41,725 bases of DNA from Acidovorax sp. (GCF_027492855.1 NZ_JAPUDY010000096.1:1-41725), one strand, 5' to 3'. Shown: positions 24,092 to 32,937, numbered from the stretch's first letter. Notes: generated by a model from the sequence alone, not told the origin. A program made the numbers and translations.

Positions 24092-25699
24092 ATGACCATT
24101 CTCGATACCCAACTCAACGCCCGCTCGGCGGACTTTCTGGCCAATGCGGCCGCCATGCGCACGCTGGTGGATGATCTGCGCGCCCAGCTCGACAAGGTGG
24201 CCCAGGGCGGCGGCGAAGCAGCCCGCGCCAAGCACACCGCCCGTGGCAAGCTGCTGCCGCGCGAGCGTGTGCAGATGCTGCTGGACCCCGGAACGCCCTT
24301 CTTGGAGCTTGCGCCCCTGGCCGCGCTCAACATGTACAACAACGATGCGCCCAGCGCCGGGCTCATCGCGGGCATCGGCCGTGTGAGCGGTGTGGACTGC
24401 ATGGTCGTGTGCAATGACGCCACGGTGAAGGGCGGCACCTACTACCCGCTCACCGTCAAGAAGCACCTGCGCGCGCAGGAAGTGGCGCAGCAGAACCACC
24501 TGCCTTGCATCTATTTGGTGGACTCGGGCGGCGCCAACCTGCCCAACCAGGACGAGGTTTTCCCCGACCGCGACCACTTCGGCCGCATCTTCTTCAACCA
24601 GGCCAACATGAGTGCCCAGGGTATCTCGCAGATCGCCGTGGTCATGGGCTCGTGCACAGCAGGCGGCGCTTACGTGCCCGCCATGAGTGACGAGTCCATC
24701 ATCGTCAAGAACCAGGGCACCATCTTTTTGGGCGGTCCGCCGCTGGTGAAGGCTGCCACGGGCGAGGTCGTCACGGCCGAGGACCTAGGCGGTGGCGATG
24801 TACACACGCGCCTGTCGGGCGTGGCCGACCACCTGGCGCAAAACGACATGCATGCGCTGCAGTTGGCACGCAACGCAGTACGCAATTTGAATAAAAACAA
24901 GGCTCTAGCGCCCGCTGATCAAGCGCCAATAGCTCCTAAGTTTGTAGCAGAAGAGCTGTATGGCGTGATCCCCGTGGATACGCGCAAGCCCTTCGACGTG
25001 CGCGAGATCATCGCCCGCATCGTGGATGGCAGCGAGTTCGACGAGTTCAAGGCACGCTACGGCACCACGCTGGTCACGGGCTTTGCGCGCATCGAAGGCA
25101 TGATGGTCGGCATCATCGCCAACAACGGCATTCTGTTCAGCGAGTCGGCCTTGAAGGGCGCGCACTTCATCGAGCTGTGCTGCCAGCGCAAGATTCCGCT
25201 GGTGTTTTTGCAGAACATCACCGGCTTCATGGTCGGCCGCAAGTACGAAAACGAAGGCATCGCGCGCAACGGCGCCAAGATGGTCACGGCCGTGGCCACA
25301 GCCAGTGTGCCCAAGTTCACCATCATCATCGGTGGCAGCTTTGGCGCGGGCAACTACGGCATGTGTGGCCGTGCGTACAGTCCCCGTTTTTTGTGGATGT
25401 GGCCCAACGCACGCATCAGCGTCATGGGCGGCGATCAGGCGGCTGGGGTGCTCGCCACTGTCAAGCGCGACGGCATCGAAGCCAAGGGCGGCCAGTGGAG
25501 CACGGAGGAAGAAGAAGCCTTCAAGGCCCCCATCCGCCGCCAGTACGAAGACCAGGGCCACCCCTACTACGCCACCGCGCGCCTGTGGGATGACGGCGTG
25601 ATCGACCCCGCCGACACGCGCCGCGTGCTGGCGTTGGGCCTGGCGGCCACGCGCAACGCACCGATTGAGGACACGAAGTTCGGCCTGTTCCGGATGTAG
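24092..25699 (+). CDS. liuB: Methylcrotonoyl-CoA carboxylase, beta (carboxyltransferase) subunit
   Basis: A 535-residue carboxyltransferase subunit that moves CO2 from biotin to 3-methylcrotonyl-CoA in leucine catabolism. Family stretches include [116 protein letters not shown] and the terminal TKFGLFRM. These distinguish it from propionyl-CoA carboxylase. The partner alpha subunit is at 28176. The linker between the two crotonase-like halves (around residues 266-286) is encoded by DNA that matches repeat R4, still in frame. The gene follows the acyl-CoA synthetase closely and is probably in the same operon. Confidence 0.95.
   Translation: MTILDTQLNARSADFLANAAAMRTLVDDLRAQLDKVAQGGGEAARAKHTARGKLLPRERVQMLLDPGTPFLELAPLAALNMYNNDAPSAGLIAGIGRVSGVDCMVVCNDATVKGGTYYPLTVKKHLRAQEVAQQNHLPCIYLVDSGGANLPNQDEVFPDRDHFGRIFFNQANMSAQGISQIAVVMGSCTAGGAYVPAMSDESIIVKNQGTIFLGGPPLVKAATGEVVTAEDLGGGDVHTRLSGVADHLAQNDMHALQLARNAVRNLNKNKALAPADQAPIAPKFVAEELYGVIPVDTRKPFDVREIIARIVDGSEFDEFKARYGTTLVTGFARIEGMMVGIIANNGILFSESALKGAHFIELCCQRKIPLVFLQNITGFMVGRKYENEGIARNGAKMVTAVATASVPKFTIIIGGSFGAGNYGMCGRAYSPRFLWMWPNARISVMGGDQAAGVLATVKRDGIEAKGGQWSTEEEEAFKAPIRRQYEDQGHPYYATARLWDDGVIDPADTRRVLALGLAATRNAPIEDTKFGLFRM
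24889..24950 (-). repeat. Dispersed palindromic repeat, copy R4 (inside liuB)
   Basis: Within the liuB coding sequence: GGCTCTAGCGC, CCGCTGATC, AAGCGCCAATAGCTCC, TAAGTTTGTAGCAG. It matches R3 and the reverse complement of R1 (CTAGCGC ... AAGCGC ... AGCT ... TTTGNAGCA). The left half of the core hairpin has drifted. It encodes the interdomain linker [21 protein letters not shown] without disturbing the reading frame. Confidence 0.6.
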
Positions 25700-25726
25700 A
25701 CCCACCGATTGCTCCACCGCACCGCC

Positions 25727-26647
25727 ATGCCTGTTGTCCTCCTTCGCTGCTTGCTGCCCGCCGCCGTCCTCGGGCTGGCCGCTGCTTGCGCTGGCGCTGC
25801 GCCTGTCTTGCAGCGCGTGGACATGCCACCGCTGCCCTCCGGCGTGGTGCTGCGCGCGCACTGGTTGCCTGCGCAGAGCGAAGGGCGTAGCCCCGCCGTG
25901 CTCGCGCTGCATGGCTGCGGCGGGCTGTACGCCAAGGGCGGCGGCCTGGCCGAGCGTTACCGCGAGACGGCTGACCGCCTGCACGCCGCAGGCTACGCGG
26001 TGCTGATGCTCGACAGCTTCGGCTCGCGCGGCCTGCGCGAGATCTGCCAGACCCGCTATCGTGAGCGCAGCGTGGACGTGGCCCAGCGGGTGTTGGATGC
26101 GCGTGCCGCGCTGGCCTGGCTGGCGGCCCAGCCGCAGGTGGATGCACGGCGCATCGGCGTGCTCGGCTGGTCCAACGGTGCGACCACCACTTTGAACTTG
26201 CTGGAGCAGCGCCGCATCCATCCCGAGCCGGGCGAGCCCGCCATCGCCGGTGCGGCCGTGTTCTACCCCGGCTGCGCCCCGCTGGCCAAGCGCCAGGCCG
26301 CGTTGGAGACCGCCCCGCTGCTGATGCAGTTGGGTGCCCTGGATGACTGGACCCCTGCTCAGCCGTGCGTGGACTTTGCGCGCAGCCTGCAGGTGCAGAG
26401 CGGCAGCGATGTCTCCGTGCGGGTGTATGAGGGCAGCTACCACGGCTTTGACGGCACGGCCCCCGTCCGCCTGCGCACCGATGTGCCCAACGGCACCTCG
26501 GCTCAGGGCGTGCACCAGGGTGGCAACCCCGAGGCACGGGCCAAATCACTGGCCGCGCTCGATGAATTCTGGAGCCGGGTGCTGGTCGCCCGCGAGCCAT
26601 CTCTTGTTCCATCTCCGCGAGCCGAACTGGCCGCAACTACGCCATGA
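25727..26647 (+). CDS. Dienelactone-hydrolase-like exported alpha/beta hydrolase
   Basis: A 306-residue alpha/beta hydrolase with a probable signal peptide (residues 1-25, ending AGAAP). Nucleophile elbow GWSNGA has Ser149, the acid is in GALDDWTPA (Asp206 or Asp207) and the His is in YHGFD (His239). LALHGCGGLY forms the oxyanion region. This layout is typical of the dienelactone hydrolase family; the substrate is unknown. Its stop overlaps the next ATG as ATGA, so it is translationally coupled to the methylglutaconyl-CoA hydratase gene although it appears to be exported. ATG 25727 is preferred over TTG 25709. Its place inside a cytosolic leucine pathway operon is unexplained. Confidence 0.85.
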   Translation: MPVVLLRCLLPAAVLGLAAACAGAAPVLQRVDMPPLPSGVVLRAHWLPAQSEGRSPAVLALHGCGGLYAKGGGLAERYRETADRLHAAGYAVLMLDSFGSRGLREICQTRYRERSVDVAQRVLDARAALAWLAAQPQVDARRIGVLGWSNGATTTLNLLEQRRIHPEPGEPAIAGAAVFYPGCAPLAKRQAALETAPLLMQLGALDDWTPAQPCVDFARSLQVQSGSDVSVRVYEGSYHGFDGTAPVRLRTDVPNGTSAQGVHQGGNPEARAKSLAALDEFWSRVLVAREPSLVPSPRAELAATTP

Positions 26648-27429
26648 GCACCAATCTCTCCATCACCCAAATCGGCGCCGTGGCGTACATCACGCTCACC
26701 CAGCCCGAGATCCGCAACGCCTTCAGCGATGAAGTCATCGCCGAGCTGACCGCCGCCTTCACCGATGTGGGAGGGCGTGCGGATGTGCGCGCCGTGGTGC
26801 TGGCGGCCAAGGGCCCGGCCTTCTGCGCGGGCGCCAACCTCAACTGGATGCGCCGCATGGCCGACTACACGCGCGCCGAGAATTTGGCCGACGCGGGCAA
26901 GCTGGCCGAGATGCTGCGCGTGATCTATGAATGCCCTAAACCCACGATCGCCCGTGTGCAGGGCGATGTGTACGCCGGCGGCATGGGCCTGGTGGCGGCC
27001 TGCGACATGGCCGTGGCGGTGGACACAGCGGGTTTTTGCCTCAGCGAGGTCAAGCTCGGCCTCATCCCCGCCACCATCAGCCCTTATGTGATCCGTGCCA
27101 TGGGCGCGCGCGCTGCGCACCGTTACTTCCTCACGGCCGAGCGGTTTGGCGCAGCAGAAGCACTGCGCATCGGCTTCGTGCATGAGGTGGTTGCGGCGGA
27201 CCAGCTCGACGCCAAGGTCGATGAACTGCTCAAGGCCCTGACCAGCGCCAGCCCCAACGCCGTGCGTGCCTGCAAGAAGCTGGTGCTTGATGTGGCAGAG
27301 CGTGAGATCAACGCGGGCCTGATAGCGGCCACGGTGGAGGGCATTGCCGACATCCGCGCCAGCGACGAAGGCAAGGAGGGCGTGCAATCCTTCCTGAACA
27401 AGCGCAAGCCCAACTGGCTGGTGGGCTGA
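26644..27429 (+). CDS. liuC: Methylglutaconyl-CoA hydratase (enoyl-CoA hydratase family)
   Basis: A 261-residue crotonase-fold enzyme. Oxyanion-hole segments are FCAGANLNWM (about residues 60-69) and GDVYAGGMGL (about 105-114). SEVKLGLIPATISPYV is characteristic of 3-methylglutaconyl-CoA hydratases, with Glu in the SEVKLG position and no second catalytic Glu in the LGLIPA turn as in classical enoyl-CoA hydratases. It hydrates 3-methylglutaconyl-CoA to HMG-CoA, the step between the carboxylase and HMG-CoA lyase encoded on either side. The assignment relies on both sequence and neighbours. Its ATG overlaps the upstream hydrolase stop. Confidence 0.9.
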   Translation: MSTNLSITQIGAVAYITLTQPEIRNAFSDEVIAELTAAFTDVGGRADVRAVVLAAKGPAFCAGANLNWMRRMADYTRAENLADAGKLAEMLRVIYECPKPTIARVQGDVYAGGMGLVAACDMAVAVDTAGFCLSEVKLGLIPATISPYVIRAMGARAAHRYFLTAERFGAAEALRIGFVHEVVAADQLDAKVDELLKALTSASPNAVRACKKLVLDVAEREINAGLIAATVEGIADIRASDEGKEGVQSFLNKRKPNWLVG

Positions 27430-27455
27430 CCGACCTGCACGGAAAGACATCTGCC

Positions 27456-28175
27456 ATGAACACCATCTGGAACAACATCGTGCAGTGGCTCCACACGCTG
27501 GGGCTGCATGTGGATGGCGGCACCGCGCGCGCCGTGGGCGATGCGGCGGCCAATGTCACGGCCCAGCTCGACATGCCCAGCTTGCTGGCGCTGGCCGCCG
27601 CGCTGGGCTGGGCCAGTGGCTTTCGGTTGTATGCCGTGGTGTTCATCACCGGGTTGGCGGGCATGGTGGGCTGGATTGCACTGCCGCCAGGCCTGTCGGT
27701 GCTGGCGCATCCGGCCATGTTGTCGGCCAGCGGTTTCATGCTGTTCGTCGAGTTTTTCGCCGACAAGATTCCGGGCCTCGATTCGTTGTGGGACATGCTG
27801 CAAAGCGTGATCCGCATTCCCGCAGGCGCGGCGTTGGCTGCGGGCGCGCTGGGCGCCGACAGCGCCACCATGGGCCTGGCCGCAGCGCTCTTGGGCGGTA
27901 GCCTGGCCGCCACCAGCCAGGCCGCCAAGATGACCACACGCGCGGCCATCAACACCTCGCCAGAACCCTTCAGCAACATCCTGGCGAGTCTGTTTGAGGA
28001 TGGCGTTGTGGTTGTGGCCGTATGGCTGGCCGCCACGCACCCGGTGCTCTTTGGTGTGCTGCTGTGCATCGTCGTGGTGTGCATGTGGGTGGTGACCTGG
28101 GTGCTTTTCAAATTCCTGCGTGCGGTGCTGCGCCGTGCGTCTCGTTTCTTTTCTGGCTCCCCTGGAGTGGCTTAA
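27456..28175 (+). CDS. DUF4126 integral membrane protein
   Basis: A 239-residue inner-membrane protein of the DUF4126 family. It has a short N-terminal amphipathic stretch, then about five hydrophobic segments (approximately 41-60, 62-90, 120-150, 175-195 and 197-222) and a basic C-terminus. ALGWASGFRLYAVVFITGLAG, FVEFFADKIPGLDSLWD and TRAAINTSPEPFSNI are the diagnostic parts. Its biochemical function is unknown. The stop is immediately followed by the ATG of liuD with no gap, and it lies 26 bases after liuC, so it belongs to the operon. A transport or assembly role for the pathway is speculative. Confidence 0.9.
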   Translation: MNTIWNNIVQWLHTLGLHVDGGTARAVGDAAANVTAQLDMPSLLALAAALGWASGFRLYAVVFITGLAGMVGWIALPPGLSVLAHPAMLSASGFMLFVEFFADKIPGLDSLWDMLQSVIRIPAGAALAAGALGADSATMGLAAALLGGSLAATSQAAKMTTRAAINTSPEPFSNILASLFEDGVVVVAVWLAATHPVLFGVLLCIVVVCMWVVTWVLFKFLRAVLRRASRFFSGSPGVA

Positions 28176-30191
28176 ATGTTTACAAAAATCCTGATTGCCA
28201 ATCGTGGCGAGATTGCCTGCCGCGTTGCTGCGACCGCCAAGCGGCTGGGTGTAAAAACCGTCGCCGTGTACTCCGATGCCGACGCCAGTGCCAAACATGT
28301 GGCCGTGTGCGACGAGGCCGTGCACATCGGCGGCAGTGCGCCCAAGGAGAGCTACCTGCGCTGGGAGCGCATCATCGAGGCAGCCAAGGCCACGGGCGCA
28401 CAAGCCATCCACCCCGGTTACGGTTTCCTGAGCGAGAACGAAGAGTTTGCGCAGGCCTGTGCCGACGCGGGCCTGGTTTTCATCGGCCCGCCTCCTTCGG
28501 CCATCAAGGACATGGGGCTCAAGGCCGAGTCCAAGCAGCTCATGGAAAAGGCGGGTGTGCCCCTGGTGCCCGGCTACCACGGCGCCAACCAGGACCGCGC
28601 CCTGTTGCAGGCCGAAGCCGACCGCATTGGCTACCCCGTGCTCATCAAGGCCAGCGCCGGTGGTGGTGGCAAAGGCATGCGCGCGGTGGACAAGGCCGAG
28701 GACTTTGCCGCCGCGCTCGACTCGTGCAAACGCGAGGCCATCAACAGCTTTGGCGACGATGCGGTGCTGATCGAAAAATACGTGCAGCGCCCGCGCCACA
28801 TCGAGATCCAGGTGTTTGGCGACACGTTGGGCAATTACGTGTACCTGTTCGAGCGTGATTGCTCGGTGCAACGCCGCCACCAGAAGGTGCTGGAAGAAGC
28901 CCCCGCACCCGGCATGACCGAGGCCATGCGCCAGCAGATGGGCAATGCCGCAGTGGCTGCCGCGCGGGCGGTGAACTATGTGGGCGCGGGCACGGTGGAG
29001 TTCATCGTCGAGCAGCGCGCCGATGGTTCCATGAACTTCTTCTTCATGGAGATGAACACCCGCCTGCAGGTGGAGCACCCGGTGACCGAAGCCATTACCG
29101 GCCAGGACCTGGTGGAGTGGCAACTGCGTGTGGCCTCGGGCGAACCGTTGCCTCTGCAGCAGGACGAACTGCGCATCACCGGCCACGCCATCGAAGCGCG
29201 TATCTGCGCCGAAAACCCCGACAACAACTTTCTGCCTGCCACAGGCTCGCTCAATGTTTATGGCCTGCCCGAGTGCGTGACGTTTGAACGGGGCTCCGTG
29301 CGCGTCGATTCCGGCGTGCGCCAGGGCGACGCGATCAGCCCGTTCTATGACTCGATGGTGGCCAAGCTCATCGTGCATGGCGACACGCGCGAACAAGCGC
29401 TGGCCCGGCTGGATGAAGCGCTGGCCCAGACCCACATCGTGGGCCTGGCGACCAATGTGCAGTTTCTGCGCCGTGTGGCGCGCACCGAATCGTTTGCCAA
29501 GGCCAACCTCGACACCGCGCTCATCCCGCGTGAGCAGGCCGTGTTGTTCCATCAGGAAAGCGTGGGTCTGCCGCTGGCCGCTGCTGCTGCCGTGGCGCAA
29601 ACCCTGCTGCGCGAGCGCGCCAGCGAGGGCGTGGACCCGTTCAGCCGCCGCGACGGCTTTCACACGCACGGTGTGGTGCAGCGCCGTTTCGAATTTGAGT
29701 TTTGCGGCGAGCATGCCAAGGCTTGGCTCACCTATGAGCGCAGCGGCAGCCTGCACCTGTCTGTGGGCGAAGGTGCCGCGCAGGTGGCGGGTCCGCTGGT
29801 GTTCAGCGCGGGGGCACAAGGCATTGAGCTGCAGTTTGCGGGCCAGCGCACACGCGCCGCCGTGTACGCGCAGGGCGAGGTGGACCATGTGTTCACCCCC
29901 ACGGGCGCGACGCAGATCACCGCCATTGACTTGCTGGCCCACTCGGGCGAATCCGCCGCCGAGGGCGGGCGCCTCACGGCGCCCATGCCAGGCAAGGTAG
30001 TGTCGTTTGCCGTGAAGGCGGGCGACGCCGTGACCAAGGGCCAGCCGTTGGCGGTGATGGAGGCCATGAAGATGGAGCACACCATTGCCGCCCCGGCCGA
30101 CGGCGTGGTGCAGGAACTGCTGTACGCGCCCGGCGACCAGGTCACCGAAGGGGCCGAGTTGCTGAAACTCGTGGCTGCCGAGAAGGCATGA
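28176..30191 (+). CDS. liuD: Methylcrotonoyl-CoA carboxylase, alpha (biotin carboxylase/BCCP) subunit
   Basis: A 671-residue biotin-dependent carboxylase subunit. The N-terminal biotin carboxylase domain begins MFTKILIANRGEIACRV and contains the ATP-grasp loop ASAGGGGKGMR, FMEMNTRLQVEHPVTE and the GHAIEARICAE segment. A middle interaction domain (about 450-590) is followed by the biotinyl domain with EAMKMEH, biotin acceptor Lys632, 39 residues from the C-terminus. It carboxylates biotin with bicarbonate and ATP; the LiuB partner is encoded at 24092. Separation of the two subunit genes by three others is an unusual order. ATG 28176 directly follows the DUF4126 stop. Confidence 0.95.
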   Translation: MFTKILIANRGEIACRVAATAKRLGVKTVAVYSDADASAKHVAVCDEAVHIGGSAPKESYLRWERIIEAAKATGAQAIHPGYGFLSENEEFAQACADAGLVFIGPPPSAIKDMGLKAESKQLMEKAGVPLVPGYHGANQDRALLQAEADRIGYPVLIKASAGGGGKGMRAVDKAEDFAAALDSCKREAINSFGDDAVLIEKYVQRPRHIEIQVFGDTLGNYVYLFERDCSVQRRHQKVLEEAPAPGMTEAMRQQMGNAAVAAARAVNYVGAGTVEFIVEQRADGSMNFFFMEMNTRLQVEHPVTEAITGQDLVEWQLRVASGEPLPLQQDELRITGHAIEARICAENPDNNFLPATGSLNVYGLPECVTFERGSVRVDSGVRQGDAISPFYDSMVAKLIVHGDTREQALARLDEALAQTHIVGLATNVQFLRRVARTESFAKANLDTALIPREQAVLFHQESVGLPLAAAAAVAQTLLRERASEGVDPFSRRDGFHTHGVVQRRFEFEFCGEHAKAWLTYERSGSLHLSVGEGAAQVAGPLVFSAGAQGIELQFAGQRTRAAVYAQGEVDHVFTPTGATQITAIDLLAHSGESAAEGGRLTAPMPGKVVSFAVKAGDAVTKGQPLAVMEAMKMEHTIAAPADGVVQELLYAPGDQVTEGAELLKLVAAEKA

Positions 30192-30254
30192 GCGTTGCGG
30201 GGGCACCCCGCGCGTGACAGCGCGCAGGGTGCAATGCCGTTACCCTTGGGTGCC

Positions 30255-31175
30255 ATGAAGATCACCTTTTGCTGTACCGACACCAAGGCCGAGCCTTGGC
30301 TGCAAGGGCTGGCCACTGCGCTGCCGGGGGCAGAAATTTCCGCGTGGCAACCTGGCGCTCCGCAGGCCGACTGCGCCGTGGTCTGGGCGCCGCCCCAGCA
30401 GTTCATGGATGATCAACCGGGCCTCAAAGCCCTGTTCAATATCGGCGCGGGCGTGGACGCATTGCTCAAGCTGCGCCTGCCGCCCAACGCGCTGGTGGTG
30501 CGGCTCGATGATGCAGGCATGGCTGTACAGATGGCTGAGTACGTGTGCCACGCGGTCATTCGCCACTTTCGGGAATTCGACGGCTACGAGGCCGACATGG
30601 CGGCCGGGCGCTGGGGCTACCGCAAGCCACGGCTGCGCAGCGACTTCCCCATCGGCGTGATGGGCCTGGGCGTGCTGGGCGAGCGTGTGGCCCGGGCGCT
30701 TGCGCAGTTTGAATTTCCCGTCAACGGCTGGAGCCGCAGCCCCAAGGCCATCGATGGCGTGCGCGCCTTCAGTGGTGCAGCGCAGTTCAACGATTTTCTG
30801 GCGGCGAGCCGCGTGCTGGTCAACCTGCTGCCGCTCACGCCTGACACGGCCAACGTGATGAACAAGGACACGCTGGGCCGACTGCAGCCCGGCGCCTACG
30901 TCATCAACGTGGCGCGCGGCGCGCATTTGGTGGACGAAGACCTGCTGGCCCTTATCGACAGCGGCCATGTGGCGGGCGCCACACTCGACGTGTTTCGCAC
31001 CGAGCCCTTGCCCGCGGGCCATGTTTTCTGGAACCACCCGCGCATCACCCTCACCCCCCACACCTCGGCGCGCACGTTGCGCGACGAGAGCATTGCCCAG
31101 ATCGCACGCAAGATTGCCGCGCTGCAGCGGGGCGAGGCGGTGGCGGGCATCGTCAATCCGGCGCGCGGGTATTGA
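30255..31175 (+). CDS. GhrA-like 2-hydroxyacid dehydrogenase (glyoxylate/hydroxypyruvate reductase)
   Basis: A 306-residue D-2-hydroxyacid dehydrogenase. The nucleotide-binding loop GLGVLG is at 137-142, with WSRSPK after beta-2 suggesting NADP(H). Catalytic residues are Arg221 (NVARGAHLV), Glu250 (FRTEPLP) and His269 (TPHTSA). It resembles E. coli GhrA, which reduces glyoxylate and hydroxypyruvate. Start ATG 30255 gives MKITFCC, matching the family; upstream in-frame starts at 30195 or 30234 add unlike residues. It lies 63 bases after liuD and 35 before the HMG-CoA lyase gene. Its relation to leucine catabolism is not evident, although acting on branched 2-oxoacids would be consistent. Confidence 0.9.
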   Translation: MKITFCCTDTKAEPWLQGLATALPGAEISAWQPGAPQADCAVVWAPPQQFMDDQPGLKALFNIGAGVDALLKLRLPPNALVVRLDDAGMAVQMAEYVCHAVIRHFREFDGYEADMAAGRWGYRKPRLRSDFPIGVMGLGVLGERVARALAQFEFPVNGWSRSPKAIDGVRAFSGAAQFNDFLAASRVLVNLLPLTPDTANVMNKDTLGRLQPGAYVINVARGAHLVDEDLLALIDSGHVAGATLDVFRTEPLPAGHVFWNHPRITLTPHTSARTLRDESIAQIARKIAALQRGEAVAGIVNPARGY

Positions 31176-31210
31176 ACCTCCTCGCGCCTTTTCCTTCTTC
31201 AGGACCCGCC

Positions 31211-32125
31211 ATGACCTCATCCATCCCCTCCCGCGTACGGCTCATCGACGTAGGTCCGCGTGACGGCCTGCAAAACGAAAAAACACCCGTGCCCGCCGCC
31301 GTCAAGATCGAATTGGTGCACCGCCTGCAGGCTGCGGGTTTGCAGGAGATCGAGGTCACCAGCTATGTCAGCCCCAAGTGGGTGCCACAGATGGCCGACA
31401 ACCACGAAGTGATGGAGGGTATCGCCCGCCAGCAGGGCGTGGCGTACTCGGTGCTCACGCCCAACCTCAAAGGTTTTGAAGCCGCCGTCATCGACCAACC
31501 GGGCGAGATCGTGGTGTTCGGATCGGCCAGCGAAGCCTTCAGCCAGCGCAACATCAACTGCAGCATTGCCGAGAGCATCGAACGCTTTGCGCCCGTGGTG
31601 GAGGCCGCTCTGGCGGCGGGCATCCGCGTGCGCGGCGCGATGAGCTGCACCGTGGGCTGCCCATATGAAGGCGAGATCGCCCCCGAGCGCGTGGCGTATC
31701 TCGCGGGTTTGCTCAAGGGCATTGGCGTGCAGCGCGTGGACGTGGCCGACACCATCGGCGTGGGCACGCCGCGCAAGGTGCAGCGCGCCATCGAGGCCAC
31801 GCTGCAGCACTTCGGCATCGACGAGGTGTCGGGCCATTTTCATGACACCTACGGCCAGGCGCTGTCCAACACGCTGGCCGCGCTGGAGATGGGGGTGTGG
31901 AACTACCAGTCGTCCGTGGCCGGGCTGGGCGGCTGCCCCTACGCCAAGGGCGCCACGGGCAATGTGGCCACCGAAGACGTGGTGTACATGCTGCAGGGCA
32001 TGGGCATCGAGACGGGCATCGACCTTGATAAGCTCATCGATGCGGGTGCGTACATCAGTGATTTTCTGGGGCGCAAACCCAACTCCCGTGCAGCCAATGC
32101 GCTGCTGACCAAGCGCGCCGGGTAA
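31211..32125 (+). CDS. liuE: Hydroxymethylglutaryl-CoA lyase
   Basis: A 304-residue TIM-barrel enzyme of the HMG-CoA lyase family. It cleaves HMG-CoA to acetoacetate and acetyl-CoA, the last step of leucine breakdown. VGPRDGLQNE gives Arg17 and Asp18. The metal ligands are in GHFHDT (His209, His211), and the signature SSVAGLGGCPYAKGATGN contains catalytic Cys242. Start ATG 31211 is preferred over ATG 31172, which lies within the previous gene's end. The 24-base gap to the YbaK-like gene suggests co-transcription. Confidence 0.96.
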   Translation: MTSSIPSRVRLIDVGPRDGLQNEKTPVPAAVKIELVHRLQAAGLQEIEVTSYVSPKWVPQMADNHEVMEGIARQQGVAYSVLTPNLKGFEAAVIDQPGEIVVFGSASEAFSQRNINCSIAESIERFAPVVEAALAAGIRVRGAMSCTVGCPYEGEIAPERVAYLAGLLKGIGVQRVDVADTIGVGTPRKVQRAIEATLQHFGIDEVSGHFHDTYGQALSNTLAALEMGVWNYQSSVAGLGGCPYAKGATGNVATEDVVYMLQGMGIETGIDLDKLIDAGAYISDFLGRKPNSRAANALLTKRAG

Positions 32126-32149
32126 GGCCCGGTGCAGGAGACGAATACC

Positions 32150-32674
32150 GTGTGTGGAGCTGAACTGAAAAATCTTCCCGAAGGCGTGCAGCGCGTGGCC
32201 GCTGCCCTGCAATCGCTCAACCACCCCCACATGCCCCAGATGCTGGACGATGCCGCGCGCACGGCCCAGCAGGCGGCTGACGCGCTGGGCATTGGCGTGG
32301 GGCAGATTGCCAAGAGCATCATCTTTCGGCGCAAAAGCGACGATGTGGCGGTGCTGGTGGTCACCTCGGGCGACCGGCGTGTGGACGAGAAAAAGGTGGA
32401 GGCGCTGGTGGGCAAGATCGGCCGGGCCGATGCCGAGTTTGTGAAGGCGCGCACCGGGTTTTCGATTGGCGGCGTGTCGCCACTGGCCCATGCCACGCCG
32501 CCGGTCACGCTGATCGACCAGGACCTGCTGCGGTTCGACGTGGTGTGGGCCGCTGCGGGCCACCCACACGGCGTTTTCCCGTTGCACCCGGCCGATTTGC
32601 AGCGCCTGACCGGCGCGCCCGTGGTGGACGTGGTGCAAGGCCCGGCGGATACGCCCGCGAAGGGGGTTTTGTGA
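32150..32674 (+). CDS. YbaK/EbsC-family aminoacyl-tRNA deacylase-like protein
   Basis: A 174-residue single-domain protein of the YbaK/ProX fold, a family that removes mischarged amino acids from tRNA. AKSIIFRRKSDDVAVLVVTSGDRRVDEKKVEALVG carries the conserved Lys region, and FSIGGVSPLAH the GG(V)SP motif. The substrate tRNA cannot be assigned. GTG 32150 is chosen because AGGAG (32136-32140) lies nine bases upstream; another in-frame GTG at 32132 precedes that site. The stop overlaps the next gene's GTG as GTGA. Confidence 0.9.
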   Translation: MCGAELKNLPEGVQRVAAALQSLNHPHMPQMLDDAARTAQQAADALGIGVGQIAKSIIFRRKSDDVAVLVVTSGDRRVDEKKVEALVGKIGRADAEFVKARTGFSIGGVSPLAHATPPVTLIDQDLLRFDVVWAAAGHPHGVFPLHPADLQRLTGAPVVDVVQGPADTPAKGVL

Positions 32675-32937
32675 GTGCTATCGATTTGCTAGCTGCTCGC
32701 GCTTGTCAATCAAGCGCTAACGGCCATTTTGATGCAAATAGTGCAGAGCCTGTGCCGTCACCCTGCATCTCGGTGTGCCGCATGTCGCCCGACCGCAGCC
32801 ACTGCGAGGGCTGCTTTCGCACGTTGGACGAGATCCGGATCTGGTCGCGTGCCGATGGCAGCCTGCGCCGTGGCATCTGGATGCAATTGTTGGAGCGCGC
32901 GGGTATTCCGTTGGTAGCGCAGGAGACGCAGCCATGA
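32671..32937 (+). CDS. DUF1289 small Cys-rich protein with repeat-derived N-terminus
   Basis: An 88-residue protein. The DUF1289 domain (about residues 30-70) has PCISVCRMSPDRSHCEGCFRTLDEI, with four Cys (CxxxC and CxxC) that may bind metal, then IRIWSRADGSLRRGIWMQL. Family function is unknown. GTG 32671 overlaps the YbaK-like stop as GTGA after an AAGGGGG site. The first 20 or so codons (SAIDLLAARACQSSANGHF) coincide with repeat R5, so the N-terminus appears to be encoded by the repeat. An internal GTG at 32752 would skip it but has no visible ribosome-binding site. Its TGA overlaps the next ATG as ATGA. Confidence 0.8.
   Translation: MSAIDLLAARACQSSANGHFDANSAEPVPSPCISVCRMSPDRSHCEGCFRTLDEIRIWSRADGSLRRGIWMQLLERAGIPLVAQETQP
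32675..32734 (+). repeat. Dispersed palindromic repeat, copy R5 (N-terminus of DUF1289 gene)
   Basis: GTGCTATCGATTTGCTAGCTGCT, then CGCGCTTG, loop TCAAT, CAAGCGCTAACGGCC, then ATTTTGATG. The GCGCTTG/CAAGCGC arms (32699-32705, 32711-32717) are perfect. It begins one base after the YbaK-like stop and is read in frame by the DUF1289 gene. Confidence 0.8.

Noticed and set aside
22291-24438. Long minus-strand open frame opposite the acyl-CoA synthetase gene
   Set aside because: It has codon composition typical of an antisense shadow and no family similarity. The plus-strand gene is complete and well supported.
27123-30206. Very long minus-strand open frame (over 1000 codons) opposite liuC to liuD
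   Set aside because: It is the antisense shadow of strongly biased GC-rich genes. The plus-strand products carry complete enzyme motifs, and the antisense product is His/Gln/Arg-rich with no domain.
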